NCBI RefSeq assembly: GCF_000186865.1
Contig: NW_008705561.1
Location: forward strand, 583,168 to 647,167
From: Aureococcus anophagefferens
Lineage: Eukaryota > Sar > Pelagophyceae > Pelagomonadales > Pelagomonadaceae
Length of the DNA: 64,000 bases
Reading direction: 5' to 3'
The notes beneath the pieces were generated by a model. It saw only the letters and a list, made by a program, of their open reading frames with translations. It was not told the DNA's origin and did no database searches. Positions 26,080-35,308 of the stretch are shown here, one piece after another (positions within the stretch are counted from its first letter, which is position 1; each line of letters opens with the position of its first letter). Both the position numbers and the translations under genes were made by a program.

Positions 26080-26326
26080 CGTTCGGCGCGCACACGCGTG
26101 CGGTCGAGAGCCGCGGCGGTCGTCACTCAGCCCCGCGAGCCAAGGCCCATATGCGTGCAGAGGTCGATCGGCGACCGAGCGGACGGCGCGATGGCCGAGG
26201 CCTCGTCCGCGGACGATGTCGAGACTGCGTCGGACCTCGTCGGCGCGCGACAGCGTACACGACGCGCTGCGCGGCCGCGACGGCGTCGCCCCCCGACGGC
26301 GTCAAACGACGACGAAGGAACGACCG

Positions 26327-27418
26327 TTATCGCCCCAGCAGGTCCCCCCTTTGGTGGAGCGCGAGGAGGCCCGGCCCCGCGGGCGCGCCGTCGGTGAAGC
26401 CGCCCACGGGCGCGCCGCGCACGTAGACCGCGGGCATGGACGTGCGGCCGCTGTCCGCCGCCACGGCCGCGCGCAGCGCCTTCCCCCGCGGGCCCAGCGG
26501 CTCGAGGTCGACGACGGCGTACTCGCCGTCGTAGTGCGTTTCCAGCAGCCGCTTCGCCTCGACGCACCAGGGGCAGTCGACGAAGGAGAAGACGACGATG
26601 GGCTTCGTCGACGCCTGCGCCTCGAGGTCCGCGCGCGCGGCCGCGGCGTCGTACGCCTCGCCCGCGGCCTCGGTGATCTTCTCGATCTTCCACTCTCTCA
26701 GGTAGAGCCCCTCCTCCCGGATGATGCGCGACACGAGGCGGCCGAGGTAGCTCCGCGCGAAGGCCGTCTTCTGCGCGTCCGTCGCGTCCGCGAACGGCGT
26801 GCCCTTGAGCAGGTGCGTCACGCCGGACGCCTCGACGTGATTTCGGTGCTGCGTTTCCACGAATTCCGAGGTCTGGAACCAGTCCAGGAGCCGCCGGATG
26901 ACCCAGCGCTCGAGCGGCGACGACTCGTTGTCGCCCGCGTCGGCGATGCGCGCGAGCTCGTCGCTCGCCGCGCCGACGATCGCCGACGTGAGCGCGGTCG
27001 TCCAGGTGCGCGCGAGGTCGCCCGTCGGCGCGTAGTCCACGGTCCACACCATGGTCGTGCGCCCGTCGGCGGCGTCGTCGAAGCGCACGGACCCGGCGTG
27101 GCTCGAGACAGGATAAAGCGAAAGCCAGCCAGGGTTGACGACGCGGTACGCGACCTCGCGCTCGCTTTCGCCCTCGAGCGCTTCGAGCAGGCCCGGCGGC
27201 ACGACGAGCCGCCGGCCGCCGCCCAGATCGATGGGCGGCGGCAAAGGGAGGCCGTAGCGCCCGCGGCGCCAGGTGTGCTCGAGCCAGAGCTCCTTGGCGG
27301 CGCTCGGCCGCACGTTGAGCACGCGCGTCGTCGCGTAGTGTTCCAGCGAGGTTGCGCGCGGCAGCGTGGCGGCTAGCATGGCTGCGAGGAGCGGAATTAC
27401 TCGCGGAGGGAGCCGCAT
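26327..27418 (-). CDS. Secreted/organellar START-like (SRPBCC) protein with C-terminal glutaredoxin
   Basis: This is a 363-residue protein. A hydrophobic N-terminal signal (VIPLLAAMLAATLPRATS) is followed by a region near residues 25-170 that resembles SRPBCC/START ligand-binding folds (VRPSAAKELWLEHTWRRGRY, RTTMVWTVDYAPTG). The last 95 residues are a glutaredoxin with active site DCPWCVEAKRLL, the cis-proline segment TSMPAVYVRG and the GGFTDG glutathione site. A dithiol CPWC suggests disulfide or glutathione-dependent redox activity; the ligand-binding domain may present a hydrophobic partner, which is inference. The ATG at 27418 is chosen because it puts the signal first; the in-frame upstream part (MCRCKILWQ) is less likely. 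The ZnF-UBP gene starts 108 bp away in the opposite direction. Confidence 0.75.
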   Translation of the reverse strand: MRLPPRVIPLLAAMLAATLPRATSLEHYATTRVLNVRPSAAKELWLEHTWRRGRYGLPLPPPIDLGGGRRLVVPPGLLEALEGESEREVAYRVVNPGWLSLYPVSSHAGSVRFDDAADGRTTMVWTVDYAPTGDLARTWTTALTSAIVGAASDELARIADAGDNESSPLERWVIRRLLDWFQTSEFVETQHRNHVEASGVTHLLKGTPFADATDAQKTAFARSYLGRLVSRIIREEGLYLREWKIEKITEAAGEAYDAAAARADLEAQASTKPIVVFSFVDCPWCVEAKRLLETHYDGEYAVVDLEPLGPRGKALRAAVAADSGRTSMPAVYVRGAPVGGFTDGAPAGPGLLALHQRGDLLGR

Positions 27419-27525
27419 CGCGCCGCGCTCAGCTATGTTTGCCTGCAACTTCAGTGCAAACTGGCTAATTTGCCACAAGATTTTGCACCGGCACACAGCA
27501 CCTCTGAGCCATCGCAGACGTAGCC

Positions 27526-27996
27526 ATGACCTCCCTCTACGAGCAGGAAGTCGAAGAGCTCGGCGGCGGCTTCCAGGTCTACCCGCGCACGTCGACGCCG
27601 CACCTGGACTGCATCTCCTCGAAGCCGCTCGACGGCGCCGCCGCGCTCGCCGCCGCCTGCGAGGTGTGCGGCGCCGAGGGCGAGAACTGGATCTGCCTCG
27701 CGACGCACAAGTGCCTCTGCAGCCGCTACGTCGCCGGCCACGCGAAGGAGCACGCGGAGGCCAGCGGCGCGAAGATCGCCGTGTCGCTCGCCGACCTCTC
27801 GTTCTGGGACTTCGGCCAGGACGCGTACCTCGACGTCTTCGCCATCGAGGCGCTCCACGCGCCCTACACGGCGCTCCACGTGGCCAAGTTCGGCGAGGCG
27901 CCGACGCTGCCGTCGCGCGACCGGCCGCGCGAGCCCTGCGGCGTCACGCTGACGCTCGAGCTCGGGCCCGCCGCGGAGTCGAAGGAGCCTCGGTGA
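27526..27996 (+). CDS. ZnF-UBP (BUZ/HDAC6-type) ubiquitin-tail binding domain protein
   Basis: This is a 156-residue protein that is almost only a ZnF-UBP domain: HLDCISS, CEVCGAEGENWICLATHKCLCSRYVAGHAKEHAE, then SLADLSFWDFGQDAYLDV (quoted in parts). The cysteine/histidine spacing and the ENWICL and RYVAGH motifs match the HDAC6/USP5 finger, which binds free C-terminal GlyGly of ubiquitin. No deacetylase or protease domain accompanies it, so it may be a ubiquitin-tail reader. The last 15 residues are low-complexity. Confidence in the domain is high; the cellular role is unknown. Confidence 0.87.
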   Translation: MTSLYEQEVEELGGGFQVYPRTSTPHLDCISSKPLDGAAALAAACEVCGAEGENWICLATHKCLCSRYVAGHAKEHAEASGAKIAVSLADLSFWDFGQDAYLDVFAIEALHAPYTALHVAKFGEAPTLPSRDRPREPCGVTLTLELGPAAESKEPR

Positions 27997-28018
27997 CTAA
28001 CATGTGGCGACGGTAGGG

Positions 28019-28163
28019 GCGGTCGGCGGTCGGCGGTCGGCGGCGGTCGGCGGTCGGCGGCGGTCGGCGGTCGGCGGCGGTCGGCGGTCGGCGGTGGCGG
28101 CGGTCGGCGGTGGCGGCGGTCGGCGGTGGCGGCGGTCGGCGGCGGTCGGCGGTGGCGGCGGTA
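28019..28163. repeat. GGCGGTC/GGCGGTGGC minisatellite
   Basis: About 145 bp of GCGGTCGGCGGTCGGCGG-type repeat lie between the ZnF-UBP stop and the convergent transporter stop. It gives long false frames on both strands. A consensus donor GTGAGT follows the transporter's stop codon at its edge, so it may lie in a 3'-UTR intron. Confidence 0.85.
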
Positions 28164-28168
28164 CTCAC

Positions 28169-29437
28169 CTACATGGCGACGTGGACGTAGGCCGTGATGA
28201 GCAAAAAGGCCGTCACGTTGAGCGTCGCGAGCGTCGCGACGGTGCGCTTGATGCCGTAGTGGTACTCCGCGGCGAAGTAGAAGCCGATGTTCGTGCAGGG
28301 CGACAGCGCGCTGAGCGCGAACGCGTGGCGCACCGTCGGCGGCGCGCCGGCCCGGACCATGGCCCAGGAGTTCACGAGCACGAGCGCGACCTGGACGAGC
28401 GACCTCGTCGCGACGACCGCGGACACGTCGCGGACCTCGCGCGCGAGCGCGCCCGGGCTCGGCGCGGAGAGCCCGATGAGCACGAACATGACCGGCGCGA
28501 AGGCGCTCCCGAGCGCGAGCGACGCGTCGGCGAAGGCGCCGCGGCAGGGCACGGCCGCGTTGAAGACGAGGCCCAGGAAGAAGGCGTGGACGATGATGTT
28601 TCTCAGCAGGAGCTTCGAGCCGAGCGTCCGCGGCCCGCACGTCGGCTCCGGCGCCGCGTCGGCGTCGAAGGCCCTCTTGAGGTCGTCGCGCGGCAGGTCC
28701 AGGCTCAGGAGCGACCGGCCCCTGGCCAGGTCGACGTTGACGACGGAGTGGCCGTTGGTCATCAACGCGAGGTTGTTCTGGTCGAGCGCGTGCCGCGCCA
28801 TCATGAGCTCGCCGCGGCTGTCGCCGCTCCAGCTCAGGCTCCGCGGCCGCCGGGGCGCGCACTCCTCGCTCTCGCCCGCCATGATGTTCACCTCCGTCAT
28901 CTCCAGCGGGTTCTCGACGGGCTCGGCCGTCTCCGCGACGCGGTAGCCCTCGTCGTCGAACGCCTCGCGGTCCAGCGGCCGGTAGCGGTGCGCGATCCAG
29001 CCGTTGATGACCTGGCACATCCACAGGTTGCCGCCCATGTCGTAGGCGAGCGCCGCGGGGATCGCCTGCGCGTCGTCGGAGCCGCCGAGCAGGCTGTACG
29101 CGAAGCCGAGAGCGACGCCGTTCGACATGAGCAGCGACCAGCCCAGGTCCCGCCCTCGGAGGCCGTGGCCGTAGGCGGCGTAGGCGGCGTAGGTCCTCGC
29201 CGTCCAGAGCGCGTGGAACCCGATGGCCCAGAAGAACCAGAGCACGAGGCTCGGCTCGAGCGCCGACGCCCACGTCGACCGGAAGAGGAGGAACGGCAGC
29301 AGCAGCGAGAAGGTGAAGACGCGCACGCCCTCGAGGCCGCCCTCGACGCGGTGCACCCAGCCGCGCCACTTGATGAACGGGCCCGCGCCCTGGAACACGA
29401 GGCTCATGAGCAGCAGGCCCTTCATGGACCGCGCCAT
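28169..29437 (-). CDS. Multi-pass membrane protein, probable auxin-efflux-carrier-like (AEC) transporter
   Basis: This is a 422-residue protein with two hydrophobic halves, about five segments in residues 5-155 and four to five in 270-420. A hydrophilic, serine- and acid-rich middle (AETAEPVENPLEMTEVN) separates them. This N/C bundle plus central loop is the layout of AEC/PIN-like carriers. Local features fit too: LVFNAAVPCRGAFADASLAL and SAFAPVMFVLIGLS resemble the second bundle, and SNGVALGFAYSLLGG the first. AEC proteins export auxin or small organic acids; the substrate here is unknown. The family call comes from architecture plus short motifs and needs a profile search. The stop codon TAG is directly followed by GTGAGT. 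Confidence 0.6.
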   Translation of the reverse strand: MARSMKGLLLMSLVFQGAGPFIKWRGWVHRVEGGLEGVRVFTFSLLLPFLLFRSTWASALEPSLVLWFFWAIGFHALWTARTYAAYAAYGHGLRGRDLGWSLLMSNGVALGFAYSLLGGSDDAQAIPAALAYDMGGNLWMCQVINGWIAHRYRPLDREAFDDEGYRVAETAEPVENPLEMTEVNIMAGESEECAPRRPRSLSWSGDSRGELMMARHALDQNNLALMTNGHSVVNVDLARGRSLLSLDLPRDDLKRAFDADAAPEPTCGPRTLGSKLLLRNIIVHAFFLGLVFNAAVPCRGAFADASLALGSAFAPVMFVLIGLSAPSPGALAREVRDVSAVVATRSLVQVALVLVNSWAMVRAGAPPTVRHAFALSALSPCTNIGFYFAAEYHYGIKRTVATLATLNVTAFLLITAYVHVAM

Positions 29438-30710
29438 CGCGCCGCCGAGTCAGGGCAGCCTCTCTTCAATGTTTCCTTCAATGTCCCCTTCAACATGGTG
29501 TGCCCCTGCGACGGTGCGACCTACTGCGGTCCGGGATGTCCGCCGCGGCGGCGGCGCGGCTACGGCCTGCGCGGCGACTCCTCGCGCCGGCGCCGAAAGT
29601 CGCAACGACGCGCCCTATCTCCGTTACGCGGCGCGACGCGCGCCGGCGACGAACTAGTGGTGACCGTGGTCGTCCTTCTTCAGGACCAGTTTGTCGACGG
29701 CCAGGTACGCGAGGAAAATGCCGACGGCGGGGGCCTAGGGCGCGCGCGGTCGTCGACGCGCCGCGAAGCGAAACGGGTCCGCGCGGTCGGCCGCCGCGCG
29801 CGCGGTCCCCCGCCCCCGCCGCCCGACCGGCCGCGCGCGCGCGCGCGCATTCAATAGGGGCGCCGGGCGCGCACGAGTCCCGGCCACGGGCCCAGGCCCT
29901 TCCAGCAGCCCCTGCGCGCGGAGGACGACGCGATCGCGGGCGCGCGGACGCGGCGCGGCGCGGCGGCGCCCCCGCTGTGACGGACGCCGCTCGAATACGC
30001 GAGCATCGGGAATCGTCTCCAGGCGTCGCGGTTGGCGAAGTTCTTGGCGAACGACATGGTGGTCGCGCGGGCCTCGTCGATGAGGAGCTTGCCTCACGAC
30101 GCAGTGGCGACCGGGGGTCGGGTGCTTGCGCGCGATCGGCGCGAGCGCGAGACCGATGGTCTCTTAGACCGTCTCTACGCGCGCCCAGAACGACCGCATC
30201 ATCGCGCTTTCGGAGATTCTCAGCCGACGCTCGCCCGTCGCGGCCTCGCGCGAGCACTCGCGTCTGGCACACGGCGAGCACGCGGCTTGAGCTACTGCGG
30301 GCCCGTAGCTGTGCGTAGCGAGAGGGCCGTACAGCACAAACCCAGCAAAGGCGCCCAGGCCAGCACCAGGCCGGCGCGGTCGGCGTTGCCTTCATCATAT
30401 TTCGGAGGAGTGCAATGGTCGGCAGGCGCCTAGTTCTTTCATAGATGAAACGCTGTATCCGGCCGCAGAAGCACCTCTGGGCTGCGTTTCAGCTGGAACC
30501 ACTGAAGGCAGCCCGCCGTGCTGCCGGCCGGCTGCGTGCCGCCGCGCGACCTCCGGCGGCGTCGCCGGTGCTCCCGCGGGCCCCTGTTCCGGGCCCGGCC
30601 CTTCGCGCGCCGCACCTCGCGCGGCGACGGCCGTCGCTGCCGCGTATCGCCGCGAAGGGTGCCGCGGAAAACGATCCCTGTGTGAGTGCCGCGCCCATTA
30701 GACGGCGACG
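29438..30710 (-). other. Gene-poor stretch with a possible broken or multi-exon small membrane-protein gene
   Basis: No long convincing frame exists in these 1.27 kb. On the minus strand, 29734-29654 after a CCCTAG acceptor encodes APAVGIFLAYLAVDKLVLKK then DDHGHH and stop: one membrane helix with a charged tail. Around 30405-30297 minus, two overlapping frames read GNADRAGLVLAWAPLLG and AFAGFVLYGPLATHSYGP, as if one membrane exon carried a one-base frameshift. A donor GTAGCT after GPA would join in phase to the 29734 exon. An ATG at 30698 (MGAALTQGSFSAAPFAAI) could start it. It may be a real small plastid or mitochondrial protein, a pseudogene or a sequence error. Confidence 0.3.
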
Positions 30711-31616
30711 ATGGGGGGCGGCTCGAGCACGATCCAGGACCCGGAGATGCAGGAGAAACTCAAGCACCAGGCCGAGGAGAAGATGAAGGTCGGCCACCTC
30801 ACGCGCGAGGACTTTGCGTACCTGGCGAACCCGCAGCCCATGGTCTGGAGCGACATCCTCTTCAAGGTCCTGAAGGAAAATCCCGACTCCGAGGACATCA
30901 AGACGGAGGACGGCCGCACCTGGCTCGAGGCGGCGCTCAACCAAAAGTACAGCGACGCGGCCTGGCACGACAAGATGTCCGACCCGGAGACGGACGAGCT
31001 GCCCGAGCGCATGACGCAGGACGAGTTCCAGGCGCTGGCCGTCGCCGGCTGCAGCGGCGGCGGCGGCGGCGGCGGCAAGGGCGGCGACGGGGCGACCGCG
31101 GCGCAGCAGTCCCTGCGACGGCGCATCTCCGTCAAGTGCGCGAAGCCGGGCAACGCGGGCATCACGGTGAAGCAGCTCGTCGAGGAGGAGAACGCCGAGG
31201 GCGAGATGGAGGTCAACGACGAGGACGTCGAGGACGCCCTGGCCTACGTCAACGGCACGAACGGCCGGTCGCGGCCGTCGATGGTCAAGAAGCCCATGTC
31301 GAAGGAGACCGTCGCCAAGGTCCACGTCGAGCTCCTCAAGACGATGGAGTTCAAGGAGGCCTTCAAGCTCTACGACTCGGACAACGACGGCAAGGCCGAC
31401 GCCCACGACGTCTACCGCGTCATGGTCGGCCAGGGCGAGGACGTGACCTTCGAGCAGGCGCAGGCGCTCATGGCCACGATCGTCGAGCCGGGCCAGACCC
31501 ACTTCGACTTCCGCGGGTTCTGCCGCATGATGCGCGAGGAGGGCGCCGAGGACGACGCCGAGTCCAAGGCCAACTCCGAGGCCGCGGACGCGCCCGCGTC
31601 CGCGCCCGAGCAATGA
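30711..31616 (+). CDS. EF-hand calcium-binding protein, N-myristoylation motif
   Basis: This is a 301-residue acidic protein that begins MGGGSS, a good N-myristoylation site (Gly2, Ser6), so membrane association is likely. Residues about 215-280 contain one canonical EF-hand loop, YDSDNDGKADAHDVY (ligands at positions 1, 3, 5, 9 and 12 as D, D, D, D, D), followed by a weaker second hand near EPGQTHFDFRGFCRMM. The N-terminal 130 residues are helical and charged, with a poly-glycine run. The tail is Ala/Glu-rich. It is probably a calcium sensor; no kinase or channel part is seen. The start is confirmed by the myristoylation context. Confidence 0.8.
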   Translation: MGGGSSTIQDPEMQEKLKHQAEEKMKVGHLTREDFAYLANPQPMVWSDILFKVLKENPDSEDIKTEDGRTWLEAALNQKYSDAAWHDKMSDPETDELPERMTQDEFQALAVAGCSGGGGGGGKGGDGATAAQQSLRRRISVKCAKPGNAGITVKQLVEEENAEGEMEVNDEDVEDALAYVNGTNGRSRPSMVKKPMSKETVAKVHVELLKTMEFKEAFKLYDSDNDGKADAHDVYRVMVGQGEDVTFEQAQALMATIVEPGQTHFDFRGFCRMMREEGAEDDAESKANSEAADAPASAPEQ

Positions 31617-31963
31617 TCCCTCCCCGCCGCGCCCGGCGCCCCGTTCTTCTCCGATCTCCCGACGCACGGAACAGCCCCGCCGCCGACGCCGCGACATCGC
31701 CCCGCCAGCTCCCCTCTCTTCTTCCTCTCCGCGGCGCGGACGTCCGCAACTCCCGCGGCGCCGTCGCCGCATCGCACTCCGACTGCTCTTATTACGTGTA
31801 TATCACGCGTTGGGGGTGTGCGGCCGTCGCCATGCCGTCGGCCGGCGCACGCGACTCGGAGATCTCCGGAGGCCTGCGGCGCGGGCGCGCGGCTTCGCGC
31901 GGCTGAGGCCTCGGCTGGAGGCATGATCCGCGGCTCGCCTGTGCCGCTGTGGCATCCAGCGCA

Positions 31964-33157
31964 ATGGTGGTCCGCAGCCGCAGCGCGATCCCAGGCGCAA
32001 TGGTGGTCCGCGGCCGCGCGCGCGTTGCCAGGCGGATCGCCTGGTGCGCGCTCGGCGCCGGCGCCACGATCGCGGCGGCGCTGCGACACGCAAACGACGG
32101 CCGCCGCCGCCTGCTCGAGTACGACTTCTCGGAGCGCAACCTCCACGTGCTCACGTCCATCGCCATCGCCGAGTCGTCGCTGTCCTTCCTCGGCGGCCTC
32201 TTCGTCGTCTTCAGCTTCGGATTCTTCCCGACGCTGCGGTCCAAGTTCGCCTTCGAGCAGGTCGCGATGATGGCGCTCGCGGACATGGGAGCGGCGCTCA
32301 CGTACTGGTTCGGCAGCCCGCGCGACCGGAGCGGCCTCTGCACGTCGCAGGCCGTGCTCCAGCAGTTCTTCGAGCTGTCGTCCGTGCTCTGGGCGACGGT
32401 CATCTCGACGACGCTCCACCTCGCGATGCGGCGCGTCGAGATCGACGAACGACGGCGGCGCCGCGCCGCGTACGCGTTCACCTGGGGCGCGTCGGCTGTG
32501 TTCGCGCTCCTACCGTTATCGACGTCGTCCTACGGCGCGTCGGGCGCCTGGTGCTGGATCCGGCCGAGGCCGCGGCTGCCGTCCGCGGCCTGGCGCTTCT
32601 CCATCTTCTACGTGCCCGTCTGGATCGCGATCGCCTACAACGGCGCGGTCTACGCGAACTGCGCGTGGGTCCTCGAGCGGCTCCGGTCCGTCGCCGACGA
32701 CGCCGCGGGCGAGAAGCTCCGGGGCACGATCCATCGCTTGGCGCGCTACCCGCTGATCTTGGTGGCCTGCTGGAGCTGCGCGACGATCAATCGCTTGCAG
32801 CAGATCTTCGCGCCGGACCGGCCCGTCTTCGGCCTCTACGTCGCGACGGTGGTCACGCGGTCCATGCTCGGCTTCCTCAACGCGCTGGCCTTTGGGGCCA
32901 CGGCGAACGTGCGCCACGAGTGGCGCGCGTTCCTCGCGGCGAGGCACGTCGCGTTCTGCGCCGACGACGGCGGCGACGCGGGCGCGCTCATCCACGAGGC
33001 CACCGCGGACCCGCCGTCGCCGACGCAGAACCCCGTGCGCAAGTCCGAAAACCGCGCGTCGTCCATCGAGATGTCCAACTCCGCGACGTCGGAGCGCGCG
33101 AACCTCGAGGACGTCGACCTCGGCGACGACGACGACGCCGCGGGGCTCAACGCGTGA
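31964..33157 (+). CDS. Seven-helix receptor, cAMP-receptor-like (Dicty_CAR/crl) GPCR
   Basis: This is a 397-residue protein with seven hydrophobic segments between about residues 45 and 300. Features of the slime-mould cAMP-receptor-like family are the LCTSQAVLQQFFELSSVLWA stretch before helix 3, GAWCWIRPR in the loop before helix 5, and WRFSIFYVPVWIAIAYNG. The C-terminal tail is long, hydrophilic and serine-rich (RASSIEMSNSATSERANL), typical for receptor phosphorylation. The ligand is unknown. A direct repeat of GCGCAATGGTGGTCCGC (31960 and again near 31999) yields two in-frame ATGs, 31964 and one 36 bp later. The first is used, but either may be the true start. Confidence 0.68.
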   Translation: MVVRSRSAIPGAMVVRGRARVARRIAWCALGAGATIAAALRHANDGRRRLLEYDFSERNLHVLTSIAIAESSLSFLGGLFVVFSFGFFPTLRSKFAFEQVAMMALADMGAALTYWFGSPRDRSGLCTSQAVLQQFFELSSVLWATVISTTLHLAMRRVEIDERRRRRAAYAFTWGASAVFALLPLSTSSYGASGAWCWIRPRPRLPSAAWRFSIFYVPVWIAIAYNGAVYANCAWVLERLRSVADDAAGEKLRGTIHRLARYPLILVACWSCATINRLQQIFAPDRPVFGLYVATVVTRSMLGFLNALAFGATANVRHEWRAFLAARHVAFCADDGGDAGALIHEATADPPSPTQNPVRKSENRASSIEMSNSATSERANLEDVDLGDDDDAAGLNA

Positions 33158-33173
33158 TTTTTGTGGTATGCTC

Positions 33174-35081
33174 CTAGAGGCTTAGTGTCAGCGGTCGGCT
33201 GTCGCGGCCTTTCGGGCTCCGGCGATTCCGGCTCCCGCGCCGATCCTCCCGGCTCCGGCTTCGGCGGCGGCTCCAGCTCCGGCTGCCGCGGCTGCCGCGG
33301 CTTTCGCGGTCGCCGCGACTGCGACTCCGGTGGCCGCCAGAGCGGCCGCGACTCCGGCTCCGGCTCCGGCGCCGGCGGCGGTCGCCGTAGCTGCCGCGGT
33401 CTCCGCGGCTCCGGCTCCGGCCGCGGCCGCGGCTCCGGCTCCGGCGGTCTCCCCGGCTCCGGCTCCGGCTCCGGCGGTCTCCCCGGCTCCGGCTCCGGTA
33501 GCGCCGATCGCGGGCCGCCTCGCGGCTGCGGCTCCGGTAGCGCCGGTCGCGAGCCGCCTCGCGGCTGCGGCTCCGGTAGCGCCGGTCGCGGGCCGCCTCG
33601 CGGCTCCGGCTCCGGTAGCGCCGGTCGTCGCGGGCCGCCTCGCGCGCGGCGCGCTCGACGAGCCGGTTGTACGCGAACTCGTAGACCTGGTCGCAGACGC
33701 TGCTCTCCGTGGCCGCGAGCTCGTGGAGCGGGATGCGCTCGAGGAGCGGCGTGCGCATCTCCGGGCTGTCGTACATCTCCTTGAGGACGACCTCGGCCTC
33801 CGCGTGGAGCGCTTCGACGCGCTCGGCGTCGGCGTCCATGAAGCTCTGGAACTCCGACCTCGTGATGACGTACGAGTCGCCGCCGCGCTGCTGCTGCGCG
33901 GCGTAGGACGGCGAGACGTGCTTGCCGCCGACGACGAACTCGGCGCCCGCGAGGAAGTCGTCGACGAGCCGCGAGGCCGAGGCGACGGCGTCGAACTCCA
34001 CGAAGCCGTAGGCGCCGGAGTAGCGCGTCCCCGCGTCGGGCTCGCGGACGACGACCTTGAGCACGCGCCCGTACTTCTCGCAGTACTCGCGGACCGCGAG
34101 CTGCGTCGCGCTCGCGCTCCTCGACGGCGGCAGGTTCCGGAGGCGGAGCTTCCGGTTCGGCGGCTGCTGCGAGATGTCGATCATCTCGATCGTCGCCGGC
34201 TGGCCGCCGCCGACCGTCGTGCCCTGGAGGTTGCGGAGCGTGCGCAGGCCCGACTCGCGGTCCGCGAGGTAGATGAACGCCGTCGTCGACGTCGGCCGCC
34301 GGTAGAGGTCCGCGGACTCGACCGTGCCCGCGGCGCTCGCGGCGCCCCAGACGAGGTCCTCCGTGATGGCCGGGTGCAGGTTCCGCAGGCACAGGTGCAT
34401 CGCGAGGTGCGTCACGGCCCGCGCCGGCGCGGCCGGCGCCGCCGCGACGGGCGCCGGCGCGACGGGCTTCGCCGCGACGGGCGCCGGCGTGACGGGCGCC
34501 GCCGCGACGGGCTTCGCCTCGGCCGGCGCCGCCTCGGCCGGCGCCGCCTCGACCGGCGGCGCCGCCTCGGCCGGCGCCGCCTTGGCGGGTGTCGACCGGT
34601 TCGCGAGGTCGATGATCATCTTGAGCGTCGCGTCGCGCTCGAAGACGACCGTAGCCGCGAGGTCCACGTCCGTCGGCTGCGCTTCGAGCTCGATGACCAT
34701 CAAGCACTTGCGCTGCTCCGCGAGGGTGCGGCAGGTCGGCACCTCGACGCCGCTGTCGGACAGCGTCTTCAGGCAGCTCGCGAGTCCGCCGCGGCCGAAC
34801 TTGCCGACGGGCAGCGGCTGGCCGACGCGCATGAACGCGCTCTTGAGGATCAGATCCTCCTTCTCCTCGGCGTCCGCCGTGCGCTGCAGGGGCGTCGCCT
34901 TCTTGCACATCGGGCAGACCAGCTCCGTGAGCGAGCTCGGGATGGCCTTGCGCACGTAGTCGCGCGCGCACTCCTCGCACATGAAATGCGAGCAGGTCAT
35001 GCTGATCGGGTCACGCGGCACGTCGAGGCAGATCGGGCACTCCAGCGCATCCTTGATGCCCGCTGCGAGCGCGTCGGTCAT
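33174..35081 (-). CDS. RING-finger protein with two RRMs and an arginine-serine (RS) tail
   Basis: This is a 635-residue protein. Residues 15-62 form a RING/U-box-like finger (CPICLDVPRDPISMTCSHFMC, then CPMCKK), the hallmark of ubiquitin E3 ligases. An Ala/Pro-rich linker of duplicated EAAPAEAAPV-type units follows. Two RRM-like domains come next (MHLCLRNLHPAITEDLVW and KLRLRNLPPSRSAS with SGAYGFVEFDAV), the second similar to the U2AF-homology type. The last 130 residues are an RS domain, including a 13-residue unit REAARDRRYRSRS repeated about four times in tandem (33500-33650). RS domains and RRMs mark splicing factors, so a splicing-linked E3 is inferred. The start is the ATG directly before the RING; the frame upstream begins only with GTG. 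Confidence 0.82.
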   Translation of the reverse strand: MTDALAAGIKDALECPICLDVPRDPISMTCSHFMCEECARDYVRKAIPSSLTELVCPMCKKATPLQRTADAEEKEDLILKSAFMRVGQPLPVGKFGRGGLASCLKTLSDSGVEVPTCRTLAEQRKCLMVIELEAQPTDVDLAATVVFERDATLKMIIDLANRSTPAKAAPAEAAPPVEAAPAEAAPAEAKPVAAAPVTPAPVAAKPVAPAPVAAAPAAPARAVTHLAMHLCLRNLHPAITEDLVWGAASAAGTVESADLYRRPTSTTAFIYLADRESGLRTLRNLQGTTVGGGQPATIEMIDISQQPPNRKLRLRNLPPSRSASATQLAVREYCEKYGRVLKVVVREPDAGTRYSGAYGFVEFDAVASASRLVDDFLAGAEFVVGGKHVSPSYAAQQQRGGDSYVITRSEFQSFMDADAERVEALHAEAEVVLKEMYDSPEMRTPLLERIPLHELAATESSVCDQVYEFAYNRLVERAAREAARDDRRYRSRSREAARDRRYRSRSREAARDRRYRSRSREAARDRRYRSRSRGDRRSRSRSRGDRRSRSRGRGRSRSRGDRGSYGDRRRRRSRSRSRGRSGGHRSRSRGDRESRGSRGSRSWSRRRSRSREDRRGSRNRRSPKGRDSRPLTLSL

Positions 35082-35308
35082 TGCCAAATTTTGTGCGCGT
35101 CGCAGGCCTCCTCGTCCTCGACTGTTTCCGGTGAGCACGGCGTGGCAGGCACCCGCGGCGTTCGGCGTGTACACGCGGTCGTAGCACCTGCGACACAGGG
35201 TCCCAGATGCTGGACTCGCTGTGCACCTTCACCTTGTCGTGCAAGTTGCACACGCAGGATGGATGACTTACTTTCGATTCACGTAGGGCGGGGGGCGATG
35301 GTGCTGGT

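Noticed and set aside
28019..28163. CRISPR-like array
   Set aside because: The units are 6-9 bp GC repeats without spacers; it is a minisatellite in a eukaryotic genome.
31412..32419. Minus-strand frame between the EF-hand and GPCR genes
   Set aside because: Low-complexity Arg/Ala/Glu sequence antisense to both genes; no domain or splice support.
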